Below, piece by piece: positions 42,418 to 50,697 of a stretch of 64,000 nt of DNA (position 1 is its first letter; every line of letters starts with the position of its first letter). The DNA is from JABACD01 sp047639675. GTDB lineage: Bacteria; Planctomycetota; UBA1135; GCA-002686595. The notes under the pieces are model-generated. The model was not told the origin of the DNA. It saw only the letters and a list, made by a program, of their open reading frames with translations, and ran no database searches. The stretch is taken from contig JBLIOI010000007.1 of assembly GCA_047639675.1 (NCBI GenBank), positions 9,284-73,283 on the forward strand. The letters are read 5' to 3'. The translations under genes and the position numbers were made by a program.

Positions 42418-42869
42418 GACGAATGGGTAAGCTCGGGGCTTGTGGAAGATGGCTCTGAGTCCGAAAACGAGGGGCGAATTCGTCAGGGTGGGGATCAGAG
42501 GGATGGACTTGTGGAACTTCGTGGCCGCGCCTGCTCGGTCGGAACCTCGCGGTACCGAGCACTACGGTCAAGCTGCGCTAGAACAAGTTTTTCGCATGAA
42601 AACACTCGCGCCGGCGCTAAGAACCGATTCCGTGCCGAGGCTCGACATCCGCTGGAGAGGCCCGACTCGACAGGTCGGGTGTAGCGCGGAGCAGCCAATC
42701 ACGGACTCTTCCAGGTTGTCGGAGGGGGGTCATGAGCTTTGTTGACTCCCCCAATCCTCGACGTCACCTGTTCTGTAGCCTGCATTCTAGAATAGCACAT
42801 AGAATCCTCAAAGACCACGCGGTATAGCCAAGCCTTTTTAAAAAGTGCGAATAACCGCCCAAATCCGGC
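42418..42869. other. Gap between ksgA and dnaG
   Basis: This 452-bp stretch holds no gene I can support. It contains a small hairpin CCCGAC-TCGACAG-GTCGGG (42661-42679) and a candidate promoter for dnaG-rpoD. A/T-rich CTTTTTAAAAAG (42833-42844) near the ksgA end may help transcription stop. Plus-strand frames here look like chance. Confidence 0.4.
42784..42811 (-). promoter_or_regulatory. Candidate promoter of dnaG-rpoD
   Basis: On the minus strand TTGAGG (42811-42806) and TAGAAT (42789-42784) are 16 bp apart. They lie about 365 bp before dnaG, so a long leader would follow. The match is moderate. Confidence 0.35.
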
Positions 42870-43751
42870 TCAATCTGGTAATCCACGCCAGAGTTCTGAG
42901 TCGGCCAGGCACCGTAATTGTTTAAGGCTCAGGGTCTCCGCTCGCAGTCCAGAATCGATGCCCAAGCCCTCCAAGAGAGCCTTCGCTTGATCGCGACTGC
43001 CCACCAGCTCCCCCAGCACGCGAGCCAAAGCCTGACGACGACGCTGAAAGAGCGCCGAACACAATTTTGACAACCTGGCCAATTCTTCACCCGCCAGCCC
43101 ATCGGGTTGCCGTAAGAGGTGCGCAACGGCGCTGTCCACCTTTGGTCTGGGCCAAAACATACCTGGGCCCACTCTACGGCCCATTTCTACGGAGTAGACG
43201 GCCTGCAGGCGGGCGGAAATCGGCCCCCAATTGCGCGAACCGGCAGCAGCGCAGATTCGTTCGGCGACCTCAAGCTGCACCAGGACACTCATCGACTCGG
43301 GCGGATTTGGAAGTTCCGAGAGGACCACCATCAAGGGTGCGCTAATCGCATAGGGCAGATTCGCAACCAAGCTCCATTTACCCTCCGCGGGCAAAAGAGC
43401 GAGGACTTCCGGAGCCAGGGTATGCTTGGTCGCGAGAGCGTCCGTATGAATAGTGGTCAGGCCCTCGTGTTCGCCATAGCTTTCTAGCAAGGACTCCAAC
43501 AGGCGCCCGTCAATTTCCACCGCGAGAACCTTGGCTCCCGCATCCAATAGCGGCGCGGTCAAGAATCCAAGGCCCGGACCGATTTCTAGGACGAAATCCC
43601 CAGGGCCAACCTGGGCATCGCGCACCATCGCCTTGGTCAGGTTCTCGTCCAATAGAAAATTCTGCCCCAAGCGCCGCGAGGGCCGAAAGCCCGCAGCAGC
43701 GAGCCGAGCCTTCAACGGTCCCCAAGCCTCGCGTTCGGTATCGCCGCTCAA
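42870..43751 (-). CDS. rsmA: 16S rRNA adenine dimethyltransferase KsgA/RsmA
   Basis: KsgA dimethylates two neighbouring adenines (A1518 and A1519 in E. coli) in the 3' end of 16S rRNA, a late step in small subunit assembly. The 293-residue protein has the SAM-binding motif VLEIGPGLGFLTAPLLDAG, the family start RLGQNFLLDENLTKAMVRDA, the N-L-P-Y catalytic motif (LVANLPYAISAP) and the C-terminal helical domain with VGPGMFWPRPKVDSAV. Length is slightly above E. coli KsgA. It overlaps the upstream lipoprotein gene by 4 nt. Confidence 0.96.
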   Translation of the reverse strand: MSGDTEREAWGPLKARLAAAGFRPSRRLGQNFLLDENLTKAMVRDAQVGPGDFVLEIGPGLGFLTAPLLDAGAKVLAVEIDGRLLESLLESYGEHEGLTTIHTDALATKHTLAPEVLALLPAEGKWSLVANLPYAISAPLMVVLSELPNPPESMSVLVQLEVAERICAAAGSRNWGPISARLQAVYSVEMGRRVGPGMFWPRPKVDSAVAHLLRQPDGLAGEELARLSKLCSALFQRRRQALARVLGELVGSRDQAKALLEGLGIDSGLRAETLSLKQLRCLADSELWRGLPD

Positions 43752-44707
43752 GACTGCGCTCCCCGCAAGAGCTCTGCGAGTCCCTGCGCCGCCCCCGATT
43801 CTCCTTCTAACTTTTTAAGGAGCGGCACCGCCTGGCTCCCCCAAGAATTCCCAATGCGCTGCAAGCGCTTGATGGATTCTGGCGTGAGATCCCAGGCCTT
43901 CGACTCGACCCGTAACCACTCCTCTGCATCCACGATCAATCGTAAGCCCAAGTCACGACTCCGATGACCCTCGTGCAGGGCCCGGCGATTAAAGGAAGTA
44001 TTCCCATCGCCATCACCGTCGTTGCCGAGGTCCGCCTGATAGTCCAACCAGTAAATTTGCCGGCGATTCGAGAGGTATCCGCCCCCCATCGCCCAAGCCT
44101 CAAAGCGCTCGCGCCCGTCCTCTTGCACGACAATATCGTCGATCAGCACCCACTCAGCCACGTTACCCAAAAGGTCGTAAACTCCAGAAGGTGTGCATCC
44201 CTTGTCAAAAGTCCCGACCGGCGCCAAGGTCCCCAGCTTCAACTCCAATGTATTGGCTACGGACTCAGCTGCCTGCCGACCCCAGGGGTAGTACTGAGCA
44301 CGAGTTCCGGTCGCGACACGAATCCACTCGCGGGCAGTGGGAACTCGCATCCGGTTCTTTTCGGCGAACTCGCGAGCCTCGGTTAGGGTCATGCCAGTGG
44401 CTGGCAGAGTCGGCGCTAGATCGGGCCAGTAGGTTTGACACTCCAACGCAGAGCTATTGGAACCCTGGTTTTCCAGCCAGGCCTGCCACTCGTCTTGGGT
44501 CACCTCGAAGCGGTCCACAAGTAGCGCGCGGTCGTTGGAGCAAACCACCGGCGCGACAGTCTCCGGCAGGAGCACACAGGGCAGGGGTGCCACGAAAACC
44601 AAACGCTCGAGACGCAGAACGCGCCCCTCCTCTTCGCCATTACACGAAGAGAATAGGAGCGCGCATAGAAGGGCGTACCACGGAAGCTGTTGGCGAAGAT
44701 TGATCAC
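43748..44707 (-). CDS. Formylglycine-generating-enzyme-like lipoprotein
   Basis: A 319-residue protein with a lipoprotein signal (LPWYALLCALLFSSC, Cys at 23). The rest has the FGE/SUMF1 fold: FEVTQDEWQAWLEN, RVPTAREWIRVATGT, YYPWG, GVYDLLGNVAEWV and a Gly-rich G-G-G-Y-L segment. Such domains include sulfatase-maturing enzymes but many, including this one, serve other roles; I do not see the paired active-site Cys residues needed for sulfatase activation with confidence. It is probably surface bound. The gene overlaps ksgA by 4 nt, an unusual pairing of an exported protein with an rRNA enzyme. Confidence 0.8.
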   Translation of the reverse strand: MINLRQQLPWYALLCALLFSSCNGEEEGRVLRLERLVFVAPLPCVLLPETVAPVVCSNDRALLVDRFEVTQDEWQAWLENQGSNSSALECQTYWPDLAPTLPATGMTLTEAREFAEKNRMRVPTAREWIRVATGTRAQYYPWGRQAAESVANTLELKLGTLAPVGTFDKGCTPSGVYDLLGNVAEWVLIDDIVVQEDGRERFEAWAMGGGYLSNRRQIYWLDYQADLGNDGDGDGNTSFNRRALHEGHRSRDLGLRLIVDAEEWLRVESKAWDLTPESIKRLQRIGNSWGSQAVPLLKKLEGESGAAQGLAELLRGAQS

Positions 44708-44734
44708 GCCGCTCAGCTTAACTCGTGGGACGGG

Positions 44735-45445
44735 CTACTTCGGGGGCGAAACGAAAATCTCGACGCGCCGATTGAGGGCACGGTTGGAAGCTGTGTCATT
44801 GGCGGCCAAGGGATCGAGGGGGCCAAAGCCTGCGACGACGACTTGGTCTTTGGAGACTCCGCCGCCACCGGTCAGGATCGCTGCGACCTCGATCGCGCGA
44901 CTCGTGGAGAGTTGCAGATTGCCGTGGGGAAAGCGCTTGAGAGTCGAAGCCTTGGCAACCGGAACGCTGTCCGTATGCCCGCGCACCCAAATGCGACCGT
45001 GGCCGCCACGCTTGATGTCTGCGGCGACAGTATTGATCAGCGCCTTACGACCCTCCTCGCCCACATCGGAGGAGCCTGACTTGAAGAGCACCGCATCGGG
45101 CACCATGTAGACGTAAGCGCCGTCATTGAGGTCGATGCGCGTGATGCCGCCGGGGTTATTCGAGAGGCCAGCGAGGCGCTTCTCGTAGTCTGCCAAGCGT
45201 TCCTCGAAGTCACCTTCTCCCGAACTGGCCTCGAGAGCATTGACCTGACTATTCGTCAGTTCGCTCGTCAGGCGATCGTTGCGGGCTTTCATGCGCGCGT
45301 GGTCAAGTTCCAAGGCGAGCAATTCGTCCTGGTAGTGCTTGGCCAGATCGACCGCCTGCTTGTACTGCTGCTGGGTCGCGCAGGAGGAGAACATAAGAGC
45401 GCCGAGTACCAGAAGGATCGGGCGTGTGAACGTGTTGCGTTTCAT
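44735..45445 (-). CDS. OmpA-family lipoprotein
   Basis: A 236-residue protein. The lipoprotein signal (RPILLVLGALMFSSC) is followed by a coiled coil (about residues 32-90, AVDLAKHYQDELLALELDHARMKAR). Then comes an OmpA-like peptidoglycan-binding domain from about residue 105: LFKSGSSDVGEEGRKAL, IWVRGHTDSVPV, LQLSTSRAIEVAAIL and SNRALNRRVEIFV. This type, like Pal or MotB, ties the outer layer to the wall. The gene lies 27 bp upstream of the FGE-like gene on the same strand and may lead its operon. Confidence 0.88.
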   Translation of the reverse strand: MKRNTFTRPILLVLGALMFSSCATQQQYKQAVDLAKHYQDELLALELDHARMKARNDRLTSELTNSQVNALEASSGEGDFEERLADYEKRLAGLSNNPGGITRIDLNDGAYVYMVPDAVLFKSGSSDVGEEGRKALINTVAADIKRGGHGRIWVRGHTDSVPVAKASTLKRFPHGNLQLSTSRAIEVAAILTGGGGVSKDQVVVAGFGPLDPLAANDTASNRALNRRVEIFVSPPK

Positions 45446-45783
45446 GAATCGATTCCGTCGGAAATGCCGTCGTTCGGGGGAATTGGGCCTGATCCGGATC
45501 TCGTCCGGTCAGGTTGCCCGGTGCACATGCGCCCCCCGGTCCTACTCATCCTAGAGACCCAACGCTCCCGATCCAAAGCTCCTTCTGGGTACGACTCGAG
45601 GATTGCCATAAGTCCTCGCCAAAGGTCGAACTACGCCACTTCGGCAAGGTTCAAAAAACGGCGAAATTTCCCGCTTCGCGTCCCCCTTGACTCGCCCAAA
45701 TACGAACACGCCCGGCGCGGGGAGATTTCAGATTTCGCTGATGATCTCCCCCGCGCCGGGCGGATGCTAGTGGCAGAGACCTA
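45446..45783. other. Gap with one large terminator
   Basis: This 338-bp region holds the terminator described below and the promoter of the OmpA-like gene, which I cannot place. No gene or RNA is recognised. Confidence 0.4.
45711..45760 (-). terminator. Large intrinsic terminator after the HTH-membrane gene
   Basis: CCCGGCGCGGGGAGAT (45711-45726) pairs with ATCTCCCCCGCGCCGGG (45744-45760) with a single unpaired C, and CAG/CTG closes the loop. It starts 23 bp after the stop of the gene on the minus strand. The following bases are not T-rich, so pausing may rely on the long stem. Confidence 0.7.
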
Positions 45784-46332
45784 CTAGAAGCTGTCGCCGA
45801 AGAACATCGATGCGATGCCCTTTGCGATGCCGCTCGTCTCGCCGGAAGAGATGGAGAACAGGAGCGGCAAGGAACCGATCATGACCACAGTGGTGATCAG
45901 GACCGCAGCCAGAACCCCCATGGATTCCGTTGCTTCTTCTTCCTGGGCGGCGCCAGCGGCACGCGGAGCGCTGCGACGAAGGGGCGTGGCCTCCTCGATA
46001 TCATCATCTTCGATTTCGATCTCGCCGACGTCTTCGATGTCGTCCTCGATGATCGTGTCGACGTCCGAGATCTCCTCGGTCGCCATGCCGGCCTCGTCAG
46101 CCATGTTGTCGTCCTCAAAGACGATTTCCTCGCTGGGCTCGCCGAGGTCAATGACTTCGGATCCGCCAAGATCGCTGCGTAGAGCTTCCACGTCTCCTTT
46201 GCGAAGTTTCATGGTCTCGCCTTCGCGAAAAGCGCGGATCTCACCTTCGGAAACGAGGCGCTTGAGCTCCTCTTCTTTTAGGCGTAGCTCCGACAGGGCC
46301 TCATCAAAGCTAAAGAATTCGTCGTTGGACAC
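45784..46332 (-). CDS. N-terminal helix-turn-helix, acidic linker and C-terminal membrane anchor
   Basis: A 182-residue protein. Residues 5-52 fit a MerR/excisionase-type DNA-binding helix-turn-helix (SFDEALSELRLKEEELKRLV... LRKGDVEALRSDLG). Residues 55-115 are very acidic (VDTIIEDDIEDVGEIEIEDD). One hydrophobic segment near residues 141-162 (GVLAAVLITTVVMIGSLPLLF) is followed by a short tail. A DNA-binding domain tethered to the membrane suggests a sensor or chromosome anchor, but partners are unknown. This architecture appears in several planctomycete genes. It ends at a large terminator. Confidence 0.75.
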   Translation of the reverse strand: MSNDEFFSFDEALSELRLKEEELKRLVSEGEIRAFREGETMKLRKGDVEALRSDLGGSEVIDLGEPSEEIVFEDDNMADEAGMATEEISDVDTIIEDDIEDVGEIEIEDDDIEEATPLRRSAPRAAGAAQEEEATESMGVLAAVLITTVVMIGSLPLLFSISSGETSGIAKGIASMFFGDSF

Positions 46333-46488
46333 AGGCGTGGCTCCTTGGGGGTCGGCGAGACAGAAACATCGGGGCTCTGCCTTAGGTCGCTGGGGATTTC
46401 GAGTGGGATATTCTAGCGTGGTGGGCGTTAGCAGCCCAAGCCCTATTTCCGAGCCCTGAGGCCGGATCGAGGGCTAAGAGAGACCGAA

Positions 46489-46935
46489 CTACTCGTCTTC
46501 GAGTAGCCCGTCCTCGATGAACCTCTCTTCGAGGTCCTCGTACGTGTGGTCGGAATCGTCATTGAATCCGTTGAGTCGCAAGTCGAGGCCAATGTTGCGG
46601 GCAGCCACGAGCTTAATGCCTTGGGTGCCCTTGGAGCCTCCGTTGGCCTGATAGACAGCTAAGTGCGCGCTGATCGTGTCGATCACGTAGAGCACATTGT
46701 TGCCGGTAACATCGATACCAGTGACCGCGATCATGCGGTGATTGGAATCAGAGTTGCCCAAAACAGCGCTGGGCAAGTTGACCTCGAGGTTGAACCCATC
46801 ACCATCATCTTGAGCGAACTTAGTCGGCTCCAGAGCGTAGCCCCCGGCGGCAAGCAGAGAGCCAGCGATCAGCATCCAGAGACCGCCTTCGCGTCGCTTG
46901 GCTCCGAGGCCAGCATTCTGTGTGTGCAATTCCAT
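46489..46935 (-). CDS. Membrane-anchored hypothetical protein
   Basis: A 148-residue protein. A single hydrophobic span at residues 18-34 (GLWMLIAGSLLAAGGYAL) is followed by an external part with AVTGIDVTGNNVLYVIDTISAHLAVYQAN and a very acidic C-terminus (ERFIEDGLLEDE). The middle recalls a single propeller blade (V-I-D-x... A-V-Y-x), but one copy proves little. No family is recognised. It is monocistronic, on the minus strand, followed by a weak hairpin. Confidence 0.6.
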   Translation of the reverse strand: MELHTQNAGLGAKRREGGLWMLIAGSLLAAGGYALEPTKFAQDDGDGFNLEVNLPSAVLGNSDSNHRMIAVTGIDVTGNNVLYVIDTISAHLAVYQANGGSKGTQGIKLVAARNIGLDLRLNGFNDDSDHTYEDLEERFIEDGLLEDE

Positions 46936-47039
46936 GATCAGAGTGGGGAGAGTGGGGTCTTCGGACAGGCATCTGAATGCCTGATGCTGAGCCTATCCTA
47001 GCGGCAAGCTCTGGTTGCGGGCAACCTGCTGAATTCCGG

Positions 47040-48011
47040 CTACCAACCGCCCAAGTCGCCGGAAATCTCCTCGACGAGGTCCTTGAGGGTCAAAAGACCT
47101 ACGGGCTCCTCGGGATTGCCCACAGCTGCCATGCGCAAGCCGGCGACGCGCAGCTGGCGTAGAGCCCTGTCGACAGAGAGATCGGGTTCCAAGAAAAGCA
47201 GCTCGCGAATATCCTGGAGCACGGGTATCCCGGACCCCGCTTGTAAGACTCCCAGTTGGTGAACGTAGCCCACGACGCAGGCTCCCTCGCAAACCGGCAG
47301 GCGTGTGAAGTTGGACTTCTCAACTTGCTCTCGCTGCCTGGCGTCGCCCGCCTCTGTTTGCAGCTTGAGAACTTCGCCCCAGGGAATCATCGCGCGCGTA
47401 ATCGGCAAGGTTCGCAGGCGCAGGGCGTTGCGTGCCAATTCCTCCGCGTGCGGTTCTAGAGCACCCGCTGCGCGACCCTCGGCCAAAACCGAGAGAAGCT
47501 CCATGCGGCCCGCACGTTCCACGATTTGCTCAGGCTCAAACCCCAGGAGTTTCTCAAGCCCACGCGTTAGCAATCCGAGCACCAATTGAAGCGGCCAGAA
47601 AACCCAACGGAAGAAAGTGAGAAGCGGCGCACTGAGACGCATCAAGTCGTGAGGACGGCGGCGATAGAGATCTTTGGGCAAGAGCTCACCAAATAGAAAC
47701 ACCACAGGCGTCATCACAAGAGCAAGAAAGATGTCCCGCTTCCAATCGTCAACTCCGTTGCTCTCAAAGGAGTATTCAACGCTGATCGTCATCAACTCAA
47801 GGGTCAAGTTGTTGCCGATTAGGATCGTGATCAAAACCGCAGCGCGCTTCTCGGTTAGCGCGCGCACGAGCTGTGCCCAAGGCGCCCCGCGCCGCGCTTC
47901 AATCTCCAAGCGTGAGCGCTTGACAGAGTACAAACCCGTCTCCGAACCGGAGAACATCGCCGACAGGAAGAGACCCGCCCCCAAGATCAACGCTAGAACG
48001 AAGAAGGTCAA
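47040..48011 (-). CDS. CNNM/CorC-type membrane protein with CBS pair, short form
   Basis: A 323-residue paralogue of the next gene. The N-terminus is a DUF21/CNNM membrane domain of three or four helices (LILGAGLFLSAMFSGSETGLYSV, FLALVMTPVVFLFGELLPKDL); the G-E-x-x-P-K motif is kept. A CBS domain region follows (RAMIPWGEVLKL, TRLPVCEGACVVGYVH, ELLFLEPDLSVDRAL, VGLLTLKDLVEEISGD). Unlike the neighbour it has no CorC_HlyC tail. Family members are involved in magnesium or cobalt efflux and are regulated by nucleotides. It overlaps the neighbouring gene by 4 nt. Confidence 0.85.
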   Translation of the reverse strand: MTFFVLALILGAGLFLSAMFSGSETGLYSVKRSRLEIEARRGAPWAQLVRALTEKRAAVLITILIGNNLTLELMTISVEYSFESNGVDDWKRDIFLALVMTPVVFLFGELLPKDLYRRRPHDLMRLSAPLLTFFRWVFWPLQLVLGLLTRGLEKLLGFEPEQIVERAGRMELLSVLAEGRAAGALEPHAEELARNALRLRTLPITRAMIPWGEVLKLQTEAGDARQREQVEKSNFTRLPVCEGACVVGYVHQLGVLQAGSGIPVLQDIRELLFLEPDLSVDRALRQLRVAGLRMAAVGNPEEPVGLLTLKDLVEEISGDLGGW

Positions 48012-49234
48012 GCGACTGACTCCGGCTCGCGCTCTACGTACATGTCAACTGTCACGATTCGCCGGCCGCGCACTTCATGAACATCGAAGACCAAGGATCC
48101 AACACGGGCTTCGTCACCAGCTTTTGGGATGCGCCCAAGTTGTGCTGTGACAAAACCGCCAACGGTTTCAAACTCGATAGGAACGACTTGGAAACCAAAG
48201 AGGTCATTCCAATCGCGAATCGAGAGTCCGCCAGATACACGAAAGCGGTTCTCCCCCAGTGGCACAACCGGCCTCTCGCGCTCTTCTCCTTCGACCCGCA
48301 ACTCCCCCACGATCTCTTCGAAGACGTCTTCGATGGTCACCACGCCAGCCGTGCCGCCCCACTCGTCGACGACGACAGCTTCGGCGGTACGATCAGCACG
48401 GAACTCACGCAAGAGATCCAGAGCGTGGGCGACTTCGGGCACGAATTTGACAGGCATCACCAGCTCACGCACCGAACGATCGGCGCGTGTGTAGAGATCA
48501 CGTAATCTAACGTAGCCCAAGACGTGGTCCGCGTCCTCCTCGATCACGGGCAGCCAAGTCAGTCGACGCTTGCTCGCTTCCTCCAAGATTGCGGCTGGAT
48601 CCTCGTCCACATCCAACATTAAAGCGTCAACACGCGGTGTCATGATTTCACGTATGCGAATGCCGCCGAGTTCGACGATCTCCGCAAGCATGTCCGCCTC
48701 TGCGCGTTCTAGATGTCCAGCCTGAGCACTGACCGAAAGAACCTTAGCCAAGTCATCGGGAGAGATGGCGCGTTCTTCGCCACCGGACTCGCCGAGCGCT
48801 CTTGCAATCACATCAAGGGTCTTGGAGAAGGTCGTGGTGACCGGCTTCAGGGTCCGAACAAGGGCGGTCATCGGTAGAGCGCCCATGCTCGAAATCGCCA
48901 TCGGGATGCGCAGTGCCAAGGTCTTTGGCAAAATTTCGCCGACGATCAGAATCGTCAGCAAGGGCGCCAGCACGCCAACAAGCGGTTCGTACTTTCCAGC
49001 GCCCCAAGAGATGCGCACGGCAATGGAAAAGTAGGCCACGTTGGTGAACAGGTTGCCAAGAAGCACCGTGACCAAGAGCTTGCGCGAGTCCTCGAGCAGG
49101 CGCTGCACCCGTTGCGGGGAACGTTCGAGCTGCTCAGCGGTCAGGCTAAATAGCGCTGCTTCGAATCCACTGAAGCTGGCGGAGAGCGCCAGCAACAAGG
49201 GGAAGAGCATGAAAAAGTAAACGTCGTCCATCAA
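48008..49234 (-). CDS. CNNM/CorC-type membrane protein with CBS domains and CorC_HlyC tail
   Basis: A 408-residue protein. The N-terminal DUF21/CNNM membrane domain (LLLALSASFSGFEAALFSL, LLTILIVGEILPKTLALRIP) carries the ion-path G-E-x-x-P-K motif. CBS domains follow (about residues 205-320: IREIMTPRVDALMLDVDED, WLPVIEEDADHVLGYVRLRDLY, GTAGVVTIEDVFEEIVGE), then a CorC_HlyC domain (residues 325-400) that caps the transporter. The likely role is divalent cation, especially Mg2+, efflux or balance. It overlaps both neighbours by 4 nt, in an operon with a sensor kinase. Confidence 0.9.
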   Translation of the reverse strand: MMDDVYFFMLFPLLLALSASFSGFEAALFSLTAEQLERSPQRVQRLLEDSRKLLVTVLLGNLFTNVAYFSIAVRISWGAGKYEPLVGVLAPLLTILIVGEILPKTLALRIPMAISSMGALPMTALVRTLKPVTTTFSKTLDVIARALGESGGEERAISPDDLAKVLSVSAQAGHLERAEADMLAEIVELGGIRIREIMTPRVDALMLDVDEDPAAILEEASKRRLTWLPVIEEDADHVLGYVRLRDLYTRADRSVRELVMPVKFVPEVAHALDLLREFRADRTAEAVVVDEWGGTAGVVTIEDVFEEIVGELRVEGEERERPVVPLGENRFRVSGGLSIRDWNDLFGFQVVPIEFETVGGFVTAQLGRIPKAGDEARVGSLVFDVHEVRGRRIVTVDMYVEREPESVA

Positions 49235-50685
49235 GGAGTCAGGGCGCCTAGCGCCCCTGAGCTTGGCAAGATCAATTCAACCCACAAACCACCGCGTGGT
49301 TCATTGCGCAGGACGACCTTCCCATCGTGAGCATCGACAACATTGTGGACCAGCGCAAGGCCAAGCCCAGTCCCTCGTCCAACTTCTTTGGTGGTGTAGA
49401 AGAGGTCTGCGACGTGCTCTAGATTCTCCGCGAGAATTCCTGTGCCATTATCGATCACGGACAGGACGACTTCGCTCCCCTTCTGCTGCAAGCTGACTTC
49501 GATCCTCGACCCCTCCTGCTTATCCTCGAGCGCATCGAGCGCATTCACCAGTAAATTGAGAACTGCCTGCCCCAGTTCCGAGGCCTGACCAAGAACGATA
49601 CAGGGCTCTCTGGGTAGCTCCTCGACCAGTGTCACACCCTGTTCCCGCGCTCGATGTTGCACCAATTCTAGAGCATCGCGGACAGGCCCACCGAAATCCA
49701 TAGGCACAAGTTCTGCTGTGCGCGGAGTGAAGCGCAAGAGCTTGCCAACCGTCGCTTGAATGCGTTCCAGACCACCTTGTAGAAGAGCGTGGTAGCGCCT
49801 GCGCTTTTCAGGCCCCGTCGATTCCCGGTCGAGGACCTCGACCGCGTTCAACATTCCGCCGAGCGGATTATTAATCTCGTGGGCAATTCCTGCGGCGAGC
49901 TCGCCCATCGCCGCCAATCGACGCTGACGCATGGCAGCAGCCTCCGCGTGCGTGGCCTTTTCCGTCGCAGCCTGGACCTCATTTGCCAAGTGTTCTTGAA
50001 AGCCATGCACATCCGCGGACATCTTGTTGAAGTTCAGGATTAGATCCGTCAGCTCATCCGAGTGCCGTGGAACTCGAACTTGGAACTCCGATTCTCCATC
50101 CGAAACACGCCTCGCTCCCGCGGTCAGTAAACGCACTGGCTGCAAAACGTAGAGCCGTACAACGGAGAAGGTCCCGAAGAACAAGAGTAAGGTCATAAGC
50201 GAAAACCACGGCAAGAGTCCAAGCCAAACAGACTCTGTGTTGCTGGCAATGCGAACCCAGCAACCGCCCCAGACATTTCCAGAGTCATCTATGATCGGAA
50301 GAGCCTGCCCGTCCATAGCGCTGATGACTTTCTTGGTCCTGATTGCGAGCTCAATGACCTCGCTGATCGCTTCCTTATCGAATAAGACATCTCGCTGTGA
50401 CGAGCCCACCGGATTGAGTGACACGCCGTCAGGGTTGCGATCCACAATCACGGCATCAGAAACCACATCCCAAGCGGGCCACTTCAGGATATTCCCGACG
50501 CGTAGCTCGCTGCGCTCATTGATGGAGTTACTAAGAATATAGAGCAAGCGCTCACCATTCTTCTGCTCCGTAGCTGCACGCTCGCTGCCGATCGTGTCGG
50601 TCAAGTAATAGAGCCCAGCTCCGAACACCGCCAGGTTGATGGTGCCGACCAAGGTCAGCACGCGTAGTCCAAGAGATATCCTCAA
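49231..50685 (-). CDS. Membrane sensor histidine kinase
   Basis: A 484-residue kinase of a two-component system. Two membrane helices (about residues 9-29 and 166-188) frame an extracytoplasmic sensor part. A HAMP linker follows and then the phospho-acceptor H in AAGIAHEINNPLGG near residue 269, and the ATP-binding domain with N (LNLLVNALDALED), G1 (VIDNGTGI) and G2 (GRGTGLGLALVHNVVDAHDG). The cognate response regulator is not next to it. It is placed between the pilus genes and the CNNM pair, with 12-bp and 4-nt junctions, which suggests that cation or surface state is sensed together with secretion. Confidence 0.93.
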   Translation of the reverse strand: MRISLGLRVLTLVGTINLAVFGAGLYYLTDTIGSERAATEQKNGERLLYILSNSINERSELRVGNILKWPAWDVVSDAVIVDRNPDGVSLNPVGSSQRDVLFDKEAISEVIELAIRTKKVISAMDGQALPIIDDSGNVWGGCWVRIASNTESVWLGLLPWFSLMTLLLFFGTFSVVRLYVLQPVRLLTAGARRVSDGESEFQVRVPRHSDELTDLILNFNKMSADVHGFQEHLANEVQAATEKATHAEAAAMRQRRLAAMGELAAGIAHEINNPLGGMLNAVEVLDRESTGPEKRRRYHALLQGGLERIQATVGKLLRFTPRTAELVPMDFGGPVRDALELVQHRAREQGVTLVEELPREPCIVLGQASELGQAVLNLLVNALDALEDKQEGSRIEVSLQQKGSEVVLSVIDNGTGILAENLEHVADLFYTTKEVGRGTGLGLALVHNVVDAHDGKVVLRNEPRGGLWVELILPSSGALGALTP

Positions 50686-50697
50686 GAGCTTCCCACT

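Noticed and set aside
42440..42745. Plus-strand 101-codon frame before dnaG
   Set aside because: No family, no ribosome site, and amino-acid content like random DNA.
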